Shown: positions 26,643 through 37,093, counted from the first letter of the stretch. The stretch: 64,000 nt of DNA from Flavobacterium glaciei (GCF_003350545.1 NZ_QQBA01000001.1:62001-126000), one strand, 5' to 3'. The notes: generated from the letters alone by a model not told the origin. A program made the numbers and translations.

Positions 26643-28370
26643 ATGGAAATCAAACAAAACATTTTAGACGCTGTAAACGAATGGCTTACACCTACATTTG
26701 ATAACGCTACACAAGTGGCTATTACCGAATTGATGACTACATCACCAAAGGACCTAGAAGAAAGTTTTTACAAAAACTTAGAGTTTGGAACTGGTGGAAT
26801 GCGTGGCATTATGGGTGTGGGTAATAACCGTATTAATAAGTACACGCTTGGAAAAAGTACGCAAGGACTTTCGGACTACATGCATACTGCATTTCCTAAC
26901 CAACCATTGAAAGCGGTTATTGCTTATGATTGTCGTCATGATAGTGATACGCTTGCTAAGACGGTTGCTGATGTTTTTTCGGCAAATGGAATTGAAGTAT
27001 ATTTATTTTCGGAATTGAGACCTACACCAGAATTGTCATTTGCAGTGAAGCATTTGGGTTGTCAGTGCGGAATCGTTCTTACGGCATCACACAATCCACC
27101 GGAATATAACGGTTATAAAGTATACTGGCAGGATGGTGGACAAATTGTTCCACCAGAAGATGAAGGAATTATCACTGTTATTGAGAATTTAAATTACAAT
27201 CAAATCAAGTTTACAGCCAATGAAGATTTGATACATTATATCGATACAGAAGTTGATGAAGCTTTTATCAAATCGACAATCGAAAATGCAAGTTTTGGAA
27301 CTTCGACTGAAGCTAAAGAAAATCTAAATATCGTATTCACTTCTTTGCACGGAACTTCTATAAAACTAGTTCCTGATACTTTAGCGCAAGCGGGATATCC
27401 TAACGTGAACATTGTAGAAGAACAAAGAGTGCCAAATGGTGATTTCCCGACAGTTAAATCTCCAAATCCAGAAGAGCCGGAAGCATTGACTATGGCATTA
27501 GCATTAGCTGATAAAACGAATTCGGATATTGTAGTGGGAACAGACCCTGATTGCGATAGATTAGGTGTTGCCGTTAGAAATAATGATGGTCAAATGACAC
27601 TACTGAACGGGAACCAAACCATGATTTTGATGACAGCATTTCTATTAGAACAATGGAAAAAAGCAGGGAAAATCAATGGAAAACAATTTGTAGGTTCTAC
27701 TATAGTTTCGACTCCTATGATGATGGAATTAGCCACAAATTATGGTGTAGAATGTAAAGTAGGTTTGACTGGTTTTAAATGGATTGCCAAAATGATTAAG
27801 GATTTTCCTGAGTTGGAATTCATAGGTGGAGGCGAAGAAAGTTTTGGTTATATGGTAGGCGATGCTGTACGTGATAAAGATGCTGTTGCAGCTACTTTAT
27901 TAATTTGCGAATTAGCGGCTCAAGCCAAAGCTAAAGGAAGTACGGTTTACAAAGAATTACTGAAATTGTATGTAGACAACGGTTTTTACAAAGAACATTT
28001 AGTTTCATTGACTAAAAAGGGAATGGATGGTTTACAGGAAATCAATCAGATGATGATTGATATGAGAGAGAATCCATTGAAAGAAATCAACGGACAACGC
28101 GTGATTATGCTGGAAGATTATCAATCTTCTATAGCTAAAAATTTACTTACTAATGAGGAATCCCAAATGGATATTCCAAAATCGAACGTGTTGATTTATT
28201 ACATGGAAGATGGTTCTAAAATTTGCGCCAGACCAAGCGGAACGGAACCTAAAATAAAATTCTACATCAGTGTAAATACGGAATTGGAATCCGTAGAAGA
28301 TTTCAAAGAAGTAGAAAGTATTTTAAACGATAAGATTAAAAATATTATTATTGCAATGCAATTGAACTAA
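26643..28370 (+). CDS. Phospho-sugar mutase (phosphoglucomutase/phosphomannomutase)
   Basis: A 575-residue alpha-D-phosphohexomutase. All four signature regions are present: the phosphoserine loop [11 protein letters not shown], the Mg2+ loop DPDCDR, the sugar-binding GGEESFGY, and the phosphate-binding [12 protein letters not shown]. The length fits the PgcA-type bacterial phosphoglucomutase/phosphomannomutase of Bacteroidota. It interconverts hexose 1- and 6-phosphates for nucleotide-sugar supply, which suits the glycosyltransferase upstream. Confidence 0.93.
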   Translation: MEIKQNILDAVNEWLTPTFDNATQVAITELMTTSPKDLEESFYKNLEFGTGGMRGIMGVGNNRINKYTLGKSTQGLSDYMHTAFPNQPLKAVIAYDCRHDSDTLAKTVADVFSANGIEVYLFSELRPTPELSFAVKHLGCQCGIVLTASHNPPEYNGYKVYWQDGGQIVPPEDEGIITVIENLNYNQIKFTANEDLIHYIDTEVDEAFIKSTIENASFGTSTEAKENLNIVFTSLHGTSIKLVPDTLAQAGYPNVNIVEEQRVPNGDFPTVKSPNPEEPEALTMALALADKTNSDIVVGTDPDCDRLGVAVRNNDGQMTLLNGNQTMILMTAFLLEQWKKAGKINGKQFVGSTIVSTPMMMELATNYGVECKVGLTGFKWIAKMIKDFPELEFIGGGEESFGYMVGDAVRDKDAVAATLLICELAAQAKAKGSTVYKELLKLYVDNGFYKEHLVSLTKKGMDGLQEINQMMIDMRENPLKEINGQRVIMLEDYQSSIAKNLLTNEESQMDIPKSNVLIYYMEDGSKICARPSGTEPKIKFYISVNTELESVEDFKEVESILNDKIKNIIIAMQLN

Positions 28371-28394
28371 TAAAATAAAATTGATTTTTCTAAT

Positions 28395-28426
28395 AGACCC
28401 GATAAGTGCTTCACTCATCGGGTCTT
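28395..28426 (+). terminator. Terminator of the phospho-sugar mutase gene
   Basis: A strong hairpin AGACCCGAT / ATCGGGTCT with a purine-poor loop lies 25 bases after the stop. The following T-run is weak. Confidence 0.6.
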
Positions 28427-28448
28427 GATGATAAAAAAAATAACTTAA

Positions 28449-30296
28449 ATGGACTCCAATTTCAAAAAAATTATTCCTTTCACAAAACCATATCGCTCTC
28501 ATGTGTTTTGGAACGTGATATTCAATATTTTTTACGCACTGTTTAGCACCTTGTCATTTATTGCATTAATCCCCATGATGGATGTTCTTTTTGGCACTAC
28601 TGAAAAAATCAATAAAAAACCTGTTTTAGAGTCTATTTTTGATATTATTAAATTTTCCAAAGAGTATTTATATTACAACATTACATTACTAACAGAAAAA
28701 AATGGACCTGAATTCGCCTTACTTTTAGTTATAGGTATTGTGAGCATTACTTTCCTATTCAAAAATTTATTTAATTATTTAGCATCTAATCATTTGATGC
28801 ATCTAAAAAATGGTGTGTTAAAAGATTTAAGGAATTCAATGTATCACAAAATTATAAATTTACCTATTTCCTATTATTCAGAAAAAAGAAAAGGAGATAT
28901 TATGGCTCGAATGTTAGGTGATGTAAATGAGGTTCAAAATTCCTTTTTTTCTATTCTAGAATTGATTGTAAAGGAACCAATGACTATTATATTTACCCTG
29001 ATAGGAATGATTGCAATCAGTTTCAAATTGACATTGTTTGTCTTTATTTTCATACCTCTTTCAGGACTATTAATATCAAAAATTGGTAAGTCATTGCGCA
29101 GCAAATCCGAGAGAGTACAATATGAAAATGGCTATCTAATTTCGATAGTAGAAGAATCGCTTTCTGGACTAAAAGTTGTTAAGAGTTACAATGCCGAATC
29201 AAATTTTAAACAAAAATTTGACGATTCAGTTACTCGAGTTTTAAATTTATCTAACAGCATCGGAAAAAAGAACAACTTAGCTACACCTCTTAGCGAGTTT
29301 TTAGGAATTATTACAATTTGCGTATTACTTTGGTTTGGTGGAAAAATGGTGCTTGTAGACACACTCCCAAATGGAAAAGCACTACTTGACGGAGCTAAAT
29401 TTTTAGCTTATATGGGTCTTGCTTATAACATTTTAACTCCGGCAAAAGCCATTTCTAAAGCCTCTTATTCTGTAAAAAATGGATTAGCTGCAGCACAACG
29501 TGTTTTTGAAGTTCTGGAAGTAAAAAATGAGATTACTGACAGCGAAAAAGCGGTTAAAAAATCAACTTTTGAAGACCGTATCGCAATTAAGAATATTAAT
29601 TTCAGGTATGAAGACGAGAACGTTTTAAAAGACTTTTCTCTAGAAGTCAAAAAAGGTCAGACTGTCGCTCTTGTAGGACAATCTGGTAGTGGAAAAAGTA
29701 CCATTGCCAATTTATTGACGCGTTTTTATGATGTAAATGAAGGAACAATTGCTATTGATGGGATAGACATCAAGGATATCAACCTGCACTCACTTCGTGA
29801 TTTAATGGGATTAGTTACTCAAGACAGTATTTTATTCAATGATACAATAAAAGCAAATATAGCTTTAGGAAAACACGATGCCACTGAAACAGAAATTATC
29901 GAAGCATTAAAAATTGCAAATGCTTACGAATTTGTAAAAGACTTGCCGTTAGGAATTAATACAAATATTGGCGACAGTGGAAACAAACTTTCCGGAGGAC
30001 AAAAACAACGTTTATCAATTGCAAGAGCAGTTCTTAAAAACCCTCCAATTATGATTTTGGACGAAGCCACTTCAGCATTAGATACCGAAAGTGAAAAATT
30101 CGTTCAAGTAGCACTTGAGAATATGATGCAAAACAGAACCTCAATTGTAATTGCGCACCGACTTTCGACCATTCAAAAAGCAGATTTGATTGTGGTGATG
30201 CAAAAAGGAAAAATTGTAGAATACGGAAAACACGAAGAACTTATTGCATTGAATGGAATGTATAACAAGTTGGTTACCATGCAGTCTTTTGAATAA
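28449..30296 (+). CDS. MsbA-like ABC exporter (fused permease and ATPase)
   Basis: A 615-residue half-transporter. The type IV exporter membrane domain (about residues 15-345, six helices) precedes an ABC domain with Walker A GQSGSGKST, signature LSGGQKQR, Walker B IMILDEATSALD and the switch His in IAHRLST. It most resembles MsbA-type lipid A-core or lipid flippases; drug export is an alternative. A long loop after the first helix, near residues 50-85, is usual for Bacteroidota members. Confidence 0.9.
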   Translation: MDSNFKKIIPFTKPYRSHVFWNVIFNIFYALFSTLSFIALIPMMDVLFGTTEKINKKPVLESIFDIIKFSKEYLYYNITLLTEKNGPEFALLLVIGIVSITFLFKNLFNYLASNHLMHLKNGVLKDLRNSMYHKIINLPISYYSEKRKGDIMARMLGDVNEVQNSFFSILELIVKEPMTIIFTLIGMIAISFKLTLFVFIFIPLSGLLISKIGKSLRSKSERVQYENGYLISIVEESLSGLKVVKSYNAESNFKQKFDDSVTRVLNLSNSIGKKNNLATPLSEFLGIITICVLLWFGGKMVLVDTLPNGKALLDGAKFLAYMGLAYNILTPAKAISKASYSVKNGLAAAQRVFEVLEVKNEITDSEKAVKKSTFEDRIAIKNINFRYEDENVLKDFSLEVKKGQTVALVGQSGSGKSTIANLLTRFYDVNEGTIAIDGIDIKDINLHSLRDLMGLVTQDSILFNDTIKANIALGKHDATETEIIEALKIANAYEFVKDLPLGINTNIGDSGNKLSGGQKQRLSIARAVLKNPPIMILDEATSALDTESEKFVQVALENMMQNRTSIVIAHRLSTIQKADLIVVMQKGKIVEYGKHEELIALNGMYNKLVTMQSFE

Positions 30297-30397
30297 CAAT
30301 TGTATTTTTCAACACACTGAAGAAACATATTAATGAAGCATGAATACAGATTTTAACTAATTTTTAAATTTTTGAATCATTCAAACTTTTATTTAAA

Positions 30398-31099
30398 ATG
30401 TACATTAACAATCCTAACATAAAACTTCCTAAAGACCCAAACACTGTTGTTTGGAAATATCTTGATTTATCTAAATTCTTAGATTTATTGATGTCCGAAA
30501 AATTATTTATGTCCCGATCTGATAAATTTGAAGACCAATATGAAGGCACTTTTAGCGAACCTACATTTGAGGAAATAAAAAAACTTTCTATTGACAATCC
30601 TAATTTTTTAAATTATTACAAAACACATCGGGAAAAAGTAGCCATTAGCAGCTGGCACATCAACGAATATGAATCGTTTGCCATGTGGCAAATTTTCACA
30701 CAAAACAGTGAAGGTTTGGCAATTCAATCTACAATTGGGCGTTTGCAGGAATCACTTATTACTGAAACTAATTTCAAACAATATATAGGGGAAGTGAATT
30801 ACATCGATTACAAAAAAGAACATATTCCGTTTGATGATATGTTTTTCCCTTTTTTATTCAAACGAAAAAGTTTTCAATATGAAGGTGAAGTTCGCATCAT
30901 CACAGACATTGGCGAGAGCGAAATCAAAATTAATGAAGGATTGAAAATCAATGTAGACATAAATCAGTTAATCGAAAAAATATACATTCATCCTAAATCC
31001 GAAAACTGGTATAAGAATCTGGTCATTCAATTAGTAAAACAACTGGGATTTGATTTTACCATAGAGAAATCAGACTTAGAAAGTGATATTTTGATTTAA
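30398..31099 (+). CDS. DUF2971 protein
   Basis: A 233-residue cytosolic protein with the DUF2971 pattern: KYLDLSKFLDLLMSEKLFMSRSDKFEDQYEG near the start and a central ISSWHINEYESFAMWQIF segment. The function of the family is unknown. Members occur sporadically and sometimes near defence or mobile loci, but nothing of that kind surrounds this one. It converges with the lipoprotein gene, with only 10 bases between them and no clear terminator. Confidence 0.85.
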   Translation: MYINNPNIKLPKDPNTVVWKYLDLSKFLDLLMSEKLFMSRSDKFEDQYEGTFSEPTFEEIKKLSIDNPNFLNYYKTHREKVAISSWHINEYESFAMWQIFTQNSEGLAIQSTIGRLQESLITETNFKQYIGEVNYIDYKKEHIPFDDMFFPFLFKRKSFQYEGEVRIITDIGESEIKINEGLKINVDINQLIEKIYIHPKSENWYKNLVIQLVKQLGFDFTIEKSDLESDILI

Positions 31100-31109
31100 T
31101 TACATTATT

Positions 31110-31832
31110 TTAAACTGGCTCGTAACTAATAATTTTCCATTCTTTTTTAGACAAATCAATATAGTAATAATTGACTACATCTTTCTTATCAAACTCGCCG
31201 TTTTTATTGGTATCCTCAACTGTTCTATAATACAAACGATTATTAGAACCAATCAATTTCCAGTCGATTAATTCCTGAAAATCTGAAGATATTTTAGTAA
31301 ATCTCTCACCGCTTATCTCGCTTAAATACAAGGCTTTAATATCACTTATGTCTAATTTTCCGTCTTTATTTGTATCCATGTCGACCATAGTGTACACCAT
31401 AATTTGGTTATTGGTTTTATCCGCAACCGACTTCAAATACGTAGCTGTTTGAATCAAAACTCTTTTGTCAGTCAATTTTCTGATGGAATCCGAATCAATT
31501 TTTTGAAATTTCAAATTCTGCAAAAAACCGGTTATTTCAAATTCACCATAATTGGATATCGTAAAACTCAAATCGTTAACACTAGAAGAACCATATCTCG
31601 CTTTTATTCCTTTTTCACGAATGCTTAAGTCTGCAACAGGATGAATCAAATAATCTGTTCCTTCCATTTGAAGTGGCAAATCGGCAATTTGTATTTGAGT
31701 AGAATCAGTTTTAACCAATTCTTTTGCTCTACTTGTTCCGTCGTAAGTAACTTTTGGTTTTTCAACCTCCTCTTTACAACTGGTCAAAAGTAAAATTGCG
31801 ATTCCTAATATTGTGATATGTAGTTTTTTCAT
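31110..31832 (-). CDS. Lipoprotein with two EF-hand-like calcium loops
   Basis: A 240-residue lipoprotein: signal peptide and lipobox LTSC with acylated Cys at about residue 19, followed by KEE. No enzymatic domain is recognised. Two 12-residue calcium-loop candidates are visible, DTNKDGKLDISD (near residue 150) and DTNKNGEFDKKD (near residue 208), with correct Asp/Asn/Gly spacing as in EF-hands and dockerins. Calcium-dependent folding in the periplasm or at the surface is likely; partners are unknown. It is separated by 106 bases from the TonB receptor upstream. Confidence 0.75.
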   Translation of the reverse strand: MKKLHITILGIAILLLTSCKEEVEKPKVTYDGTSRAKELVKTDSTQIQIADLPLQMEGTDYLIHPVADLSIREKGIKARYGSSSVNDLSFTISNYGEFEITGFLQNLKFQKIDSDSIRKLTDKRVLIQTATYLKSVADKTNNQIMVYTMVDMDTNKDGKLDISDIKALYLSEISGERFTKISSDFQELIDWKLIGSNNRLYYRTVEDTNKNGEFDKKDVVNYYYIDLSKKEWKIISYEPV

Positions 31833-31938
31833 GTTTTTGCATTATTAAAATTCAAATGTAATCATTTTTAAAAATGGTAACGTCATTCGACACTCGATTT
31901 ATTGAATTAAAACTGAGTTAACTTTACTACTTTGTCTG

Positions 31939-34410
31939 TTATAACTTCGCGGTCAATTTTATATTAAAAACTCTGGTCGTCATATAATTTGGAATGGCAA
32001 ATTGATTTTTAGAATAAACATCCCGCACCCATGTATTAGTAATGGCATTTTGATTGTCAAAAAGATTAAAAATTTCCAATCCTATCGCCAACTCCTTAAA
32101 GTCTTTAAACCAACCTGTATTCTTTTTTATAGTAGTATTATCTATAAATACTTTAGAAAAACCCACATCCACACGACGGTAATCATTCAATCTGTTTTGG
32201 TACAAATAAGGATCAACATATGATGGAGAACCACCTGGCAATCCAGTGTTGTACACTAGATTCAAATATAATTTTATACTAGGAATATTAGGCATGTAAT
32301 CTTGGAATAAAAGCCCAAATTTCAATCGTTGATCCGTAGGTCTGGCAATAAATCCTTTATCATTACTGTTTTCTTCTGTTTTCAAATAGCCAAAACTAAA
32401 CCATGATTCGGTTCCAGGAACAAATTCACCGTTCAATCTCACATCTAATCCTTGCGCATACGCGGTAGCGTCATTGTTAGCTGCATATCGAATGCGAACG
32501 TTGTCTATTGTATACCTATTTACATCAGTCAGCGATTTGTAATACAACTCCGAAACCAATTTAAATGGACGATTCCACATTTTGAAACTATAATCGTTCC
32601 CAAAAACAAAATGTACTGATTGTTGCGCTTTAATATTGGGTTGTACCATTCCATCTGCATCTCTCAATTCCCTATAAAATGGTGGTTGATGGTACAATCC
32701 TCCTGAAAGCCTAAAAACCATGTCTTTTTCCCAATCTGGTTTTATGGCAAATTGTGCTCTAGGGCTGAAAGTAATTTGGGATTTCCCAGAAATAGTAGAA
32801 CCTGTAACTTCCCAATTGTGAAAACGTATACCGGCATTATACCAAACTTGACTTGAACCAATATTTGATTTCAAACTCCATTGTCCATACCCCGAAAATC
32901 TATTGATGGAGTTAAAATTTGTCGCTCGGATATTTTGATACGGAACAAGTGGTCCTGTGTAAGGCGAATACGGCTGATTATTTTTTGGCAAATCAATAAT
33001 GGGTGGATTCAATGAAAAACCAGCAGAATCAATTACCTCCCACTCTATTATTCTGTCTCGAATGGATTCTCGTGTATATTTTACTCCCCATTCAAATTGA
33101 CTTTCTTTCCAATCGTGAAAACCCTTTATCTCTGTATTTACAATCAGGGCATCTAAATCGTTTCTGGCATGACTCAGCTGCGAACCAATTCCTCTTGTAA
33201 AAGCAACTTCTCCAAAAGTTTCAGAACCAATACTGGAATCCACTTCGCCCAATCGATATTGCGCAAAAATATCAAAATACTCTTGTTCCAGAGTATGAAA
33301 AATAGAACTGATAAATTTCAAAGTGAAGTTATCAGAAACGTTGAAAGTTGTTTTTAAAGCTCCAAAATAAGTATCGTACTTATCCTTTTCCTGACCTTCA
33401 TAAAAAACGGTAAGAGCCATTGGACTATCTATCGTGCCAAAATTAGTCTGTCTCGTTAAGGGTTGATATTGGTATTTATTTTGGGAAATATTCCCCAGAA
33501 AACTCCATTGCCATTTGGGGGAAGACTGGTAATTTATATTAGTTTGAATATCCGCAAAGGATGGTGTAAAATTAGTCTGGGTTTCTTGACTTTTTACCAA
33601 AAGGCTGTTGTTTCGGTATCGAACTCCCGTTACTGCAGACCATTTTTTATTCTTGGAAACCGCATCAACTGAAAGGCTTCCACCAAGAAAACTCGCTTCC
33701 AGGCTTGCGCCAAATTTAACCGGCTTTCTATAAGTAATATCTAAAACAGAAGATAATTTATCACCAAACTTCGCTTGAAAACCTCCCGCCGAAAAATCAA
33801 CATTTTGTACTAAATCAGTATTGGTAAAACTTAGCCCTTCTTGTTGTCCTGACCGAATCAAAAACGGACGATAGACTTCAATTTCATTTACATAAACTAA
33901 ATTTTCATCGTAATTCCCTCCACGCACTGCGTATTGTGTACTCAATTCGTTATTAGAATTTACTCCTGGTAGCGTTTTTAAAATATTTTCGATACCTGCA
34001 TTTGCTCCTGGAATTTTCCGAATCATTTCTGGCTCTATTGTAGCAACACCTTGTATCAATTTTCGATTGTTGGAAGTTACTATCACTTCGCCCATTTGTT
34101 CTTCCTTATCACTCATTACTGGATTAAACTCCTTTTGTTCATTAGAATCCAAAGAAAAAAATACAGTAATTTTTTTTAATGAGACATGCGTAAAAACAAG
34201 TGTTATTTTTTGATTCGCCGGAACCTTTATATCATAAAATCCATTTTGATTGGATTGCGTTCCTAAATTAGAATAAGAAACGTTTACATTATCTACAGGT
34301 TGATTGTTTTTGTCTAAAATAATTCCTCTAATCCTAGCCGTTTGAGCCAATAAAGGGAGGCCGGCAAAGAAGTACAAAAAGAAAACAAAAATTAATTTAT
34401 TAGCGCTCAA
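31939..34410 (-). CDS. TonB-dependent outer-membrane receptor
   Basis: An 823-residue receptor. The signal peptide ends near LLAQ, followed by a CarboxypepD_reg-like beta-sandwich (about 25-105). The plug domain (about 108-225) has GEVIVTSNNR and YAVRGGNYDENLVYVNEIEVYRP-like segments, and a beta-barrel ends in a terminal aromatic-rich strand (FNIKLTAKL). It imports an unknown ligand using TonB energy. No SusD partner is adjacent, so it is not a glycan PUL receptor; a siderophore, cofactor or peptide is more likely. The M23 peptidase gene lies only 12 bases upstream on the same strand. Confidence 0.9.
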   Translation of the reverse strand: MSANKLIFVFFLYFFAGLPLLAQTARIRGIILDKNNQPVDNVNVSYSNLGTQSNQNGFYDIKVPANQKITLVFTHVSLKKITVFFSLDSNEQKEFNPVMSDKEEQMGEVIVTSNNRKLIQGVATIEPEMIRKIPGANAGIENILKTLPGVNSNNELSTQYAVRGGNYDENLVYVNEIEVYRPFLIRSGQQEGLSFTNTDLVQNVDFSAGGFQAKFGDKLSSVLDITYRKPVKFGASLEASFLGGSLSVDAVSKNKKWSAVTGVRYRNNSLLVKSQETQTNFTPSFADIQTNINYQSSPKWQWSFLGNISQNKYQYQPLTRQTNFGTIDSPMALTVFYEGQEKDKYDTYFGALKTTFNVSDNFTLKFISSIFHTLEQEYFDIFAQYRLGEVDSSIGSETFGEVAFTRGIGSQLSHARNDLDALIVNTEIKGFHDWKESQFEWGVKYTRESIRDRIIEWEVIDSAGFSLNPPIIDLPKNNQPYSPYTGPLVPYQNIRATNFNSINRFSGYGQWSLKSNIGSSQVWYNAGIRFHNWEVTGSTISGKSQITFSPRAQFAIKPDWEKDMVFRLSGGLYHQPPFYRELRDADGMVQPNIKAQQSVHFVFGNDYSFKMWNRPFKLVSELYYKSLTDVNRYTIDNVRIRYAANNDATAYAQGLDVRLNGEFVPGTESWFSFGYLKTEENSNDKGFIARPTDQRLKFGLLFQDYMPNIPSIKLYLNLVYNTGLPGGSPSYVDPYLYQNRLNDYRRVDVGFSKVFIDNTTIKKNTGWFKDFKELAIGLEIFNLFDNQNAITNTWVRDVYSKNQFAIPNYMTTRVFNIKLTAKL

Positions 34411-34422
34411 ATGGTTTGGTTT

Positions 34423-36120
34423 TTATTTTTTTTGACTTCTAAAAAAACGTGTTTCAAAGGTAGTTGAATTACCTACATTATCCGTAACTACAACTTTTAA
34501 TTCATTGGCACCATCAGCAACAATTCCATCATTAAAATAATGAGTCAATTTTCTGGTTTTATTATCATATTCAAATAATACCCATTTGCCATTTAAGTAT
34601 CCATTATATGTTTTTATACCTGACAATTCATCGTAAATAGAAAGCTGAATTGTTTTTTGATCGCTGATCCATTTGCCTTCTACGGGTACTACCATGCTTA
34701 TTTTTGGGGCAACCGTATCAGAAACTAGGGCATACTTTCCTAAAACTTTAACCTTTGTAGTAAATACGCTGTCCTTTCTATAAGTTGAATTATAATTTAC
34801 TTTCTTTCCTTCTATTCTCCCAATAAACATTTTTTCTCTTTGCGCTTCATTTGATTTTGTGTCTTCAATTGAAATCGTAAAATTAGTATGAGCAGGAACA
34901 GTATCGTCGTGTAAAAACAATATATCATTTTTTACATCAAAATTTAAATTAAAATCTTCGTAAAAAGTTCCAGCAGGAAAGAAAACAGACATATTCGCTA
35001 AAGTAAAATTACTGTCTTTATTCGCTTTTACAAAATAGTTTGATTGTACTGGCTCAGGACTTACAATTGTACTTAATAAATCATATTGAATAGGAATTGC
35101 TATTGTTTTTTTATTTCCAAAGAAATCAGAAACTTCTATACGATACAGTGAAGCTAAATTTGGGGTAACTTGCAAAGCACCTTTGTTTTCATCGGCTTGA
35201 ATAAAGCTTAATTTATAAGGCGTTTTCATAAATAATTTCTGAACCCTTTGTTGCATTTTCTTATATCGCGAATAATCAATCAGCGCATTGATATAGCGCA
35301 TATCATCAAAAGAATAAGTGTTGAATTCGTATCCGAAATTTGGTTTTCCATTATAAAATGATTGAACTTTGTAAACTCCATTGTTATTAAACGAAACATC
35401 ATCAGTATCATAAGCCGAAATACCAAAACCTATGGAACCGTTTGCAGTGACTTTTTCAGATAAATAGGTTCCGTCTTTTTGTAATGAAACATTTAGTAAT
35501 AAAGGTCGTTTAGAATGATTAACAGTAGTTTTTGAATCCAATGGATACACATAAACTCCAGAAACAATAGGTTTCTTAGTATCTTTTATAAACTTATTGA
35601 ATCCAAAAAGCAACGGGTTGATTATGAACTCTGTTTTAGAATCACGAAATTCAAAATGCAAATGCGGCCCTTCTGAAGCGCCTGTATTTCCCGAGAAAGC
35701 AATAATTTCTCCTTTTTTTACCGCCATTTCATTCGGCTTAAAAAACATTTCTATTTCAAACGATTCTTCTTTGTAATGCGTTTTCTTAATGTAATTTTCT
35801 ATTTCACCGTTGGCCTTTTTTAAATGACCATAAACCGACGTAAATCCATTGGGGTGATTGATGTAAATAGTTTTTCCGTTTCCAAAAGTAGAAATCTTTA
35901 TTCTTGACACATAACCATCAGCAACAGCATATACATTTAAACCTTCTTTTTGCTGGGTCTTTAAGTCGAAACCAGCATGAAAATGATTGGGTCTTAACTC
36001 TCCAAAATTCCCAGACAATTGCATTGGAATATCTAATGGAGATCTAAAAAAATCTTTTGGATATTCAACTTGTGCAAAAACAGCAGTGCAAAAAAATAAA
36101 AAATATGTAGAAAATCTCAT
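34423..36120 (-). CDS. M23 family metallopeptidase (LytM domain), exported
   Basis: A 565-residue protein with a short signal peptide (ending near VFAQ). The peptidase domain is unusually N-terminal (about 25-165): NHFHAGFD supplies the first zinc His and Asp, and GPHLHFEF the HxH motif. The remaining 400 residues are beta-rich, resembling Ig-like modules, and probably face a partner. It may cut peptidoglycan cross-links or activate another hydrolase. The downstream TonB receptor is probably in the same transcript. Confidence 0.88.
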   Translation of the reverse strand: MRFSTYFLFFCTAVFAQVEYPKDFFRSPLDIPMQLSGNFGELRPNHFHAGFDLKTQQKEGLNVYAVADGYVSRIKISTFGNGKTIYINHPNGFTSVYGHLKKANGEIENYIKKTHYKEESFEIEMFFKPNEMAVKKGEIIAFSGNTGASEGPHLHFEFRDSKTEFIINPLLFGFNKFIKDTKKPIVSGVYVYPLDSKTTVNHSKRPLLLNVSLQKDGTYLSEKVTANGSIGFGISAYDTDDVSFNNNGVYKVQSFYNGKPNFGYEFNTYSFDDMRYINALIDYSRYKKMQQRVQKLFMKTPYKLSFIQADENKGALQVTPNLASLYRIEVSDFFGNKKTIAIPIQYDLLSTIVSPEPVQSNYFVKANKDSNFTLANMSVFFPAGTFYEDFNLNFDVKNDILFLHDDTVPAHTNFTISIEDTKSNEAQREKMFIGRIEGKKVNYNSTYRKDSVFTTKVKVLGKYALVSDTVAPKISMVVPVEGKWISDQKTIQLSIYDELSGIKTYNGYLNGKWVLFEYDNKTRKLTHYFNDGIVADGANELKVVVTDNVGNSTTFETRFFRSQKK

Positions 36121-36235
36121 GGTTTACATTTTTGCTAAGATAAAAAAAGTATTCAAATCATCGCTAAAAAAAACAGTTCGTAACCATTTGTACAACTGAC
36201 ATTTAACTAATTTAATGTAAAAAAAATAATAAAAT

Positions 36236-36266
36236 ATTGCAAAATTAAAAAGGAATACTAACTTTG
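36236..36266 (+). promoter_or_regulatory. Promoter of the coiled-coil/zapA operon
   Basis: ATTG (36236-36239), 19 bases, TAACTTTG (36259-36266), 28 bases before the ATG. Confidence 0.7.
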
Positions 36267-36294
36267 TATGATTATGTAATGAATAAGATATATA

Positions 36295-36585
36295 ATGAGT
36301 GCAATTGCAGAAATTATTGATATTCTTGAAAGTAAGATTGAAAAACTTTTTATAAAAATGAAAAGTTTAGAGAAAAATAATCAAGATTTAAAAAACGAAT
36401 TAATAAAAACTGCATCCATAATACAAAATCAATCACAAGAGATTGAAGCATTAAAAACGCAGTATGAAACACTCAAAGTAGCTAATACATTACTAGGCAG
36501 TGACGATAATAAAAGAGATACGAAGCTTAAAATAAATTCATTAATTCGCGAAATTGATTACTGTATAGCACAGCTATCAGATTAA
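36295..36585 (+). CDS. Small coiled-coil protein upstream of ZapA
   Basis: A 96-residue protein that is almost entirely a predicted coiled coil (heptads from about residue 5 to 65, with ESKIEKLFIKMKSLEKNN and later), with no membrane segment. It resembles ZapB in size and character but has no clear sequence match. It sits 8 bases upstream of zapA in one operon. By analogy with the ZapA-ZapB pair it may join the division ring, but this is only an inference from context. Confidence 0.75.
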   Translation: MSAIAEIIDILESKIEKLFIKMKSLEKNNQDLKNELIKTASIIQNQSQEIEALKTQYETLKVANTLLGSDDNKRDTKLKINSLIREIDYCIAQLSD

Positions 36586-36593
36586 TAAAAGAT

Positions 36594-36887
36594 ATGGACG
36601 AAAAGCTTAAAATTAAAATATCAATCGCAGACAGAGTCTACCCGTTAACGGTTGATTTTGCTCAGGAAGAAGGCCTTAGAAGCGCTTCAAAAAAAATTGA
36701 TACGATGATCAAGCAATTTGAAGAAAATTACGCAGTTCGTGACAAGCAAGATGTGTTAGCCATGTGTGCTTTACAATTTGCCTCACAAACGGAACAAAAA
36801 CAAATTGATAATACATTAGATGGAGAAGCGACCATCGAACGAATTAAAAAAATCAATTCGATTTTAGATCAATATCTCGACAAATAA
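36594..36887 (+). CDS. zapA: Cell division protein ZapA
   Basis: A 97-residue ZapA: an N-terminal beta-alpha domain (KIKISIADRVYPLTVD, then EEGLRSASKKIDTMI) followed by a coiled-coil tail. ZapA tetramers bundle FtsZ protofilaments at the division site. It follows the coiled-coil gene closely and precedes 6S RNA and rny. Confidence 0.9.
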   Translation: MDEKLKIKISIADRVYPLTVDFAQEEGLRSASKKIDTMIKQFEENYAVRDKQDVLAMCALQFASQTEQKQIDNTLDGEATIERIKKINSILDQYLDK

Positions 36888-36911
36888 ACGTTCTTTACAA
36901 AAACTAAGATA

Positions 36912-37073
36912 CTGCCTACATTAGTTCATATTTGGTAAACTCAACACTAACAATTTAGAATGAGCAAATCATCGTTACTATAGCAAGCCAATTCAGTTTG
37001 GAAGCTTGAACAACGAGTTAGCTCAAAACTTGTCTTTTCGAGTTTATACAATCAATCTAATGTAGGCTTTTTT
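36912..37073 (+). ncRNA. ssrS: 6S RNA (flavobacterial type)
   Basis: The 206-base zapA-rny gap has complementary ends GCCTACATTAG (36914-36924) and CTAATGTAGGC (37057-37067), and the distal strand runs straight into six T, as a closing stem and terminator would. The enclosed 130 bases have room for the long, internally bulged hairpin of 6S RNA. 6S RNA lies next to zapA in many bacteria, and a flavobacterial 6S class is known. It would bind housekeeping RNA polymerase in stationary phase. No conventional promoter is visible directly upstream, so processing from the zapA transcript is possible. Confidence 0.8.
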
Positions 37074-37093
37074 ATATATAAACTTTAACAAAC

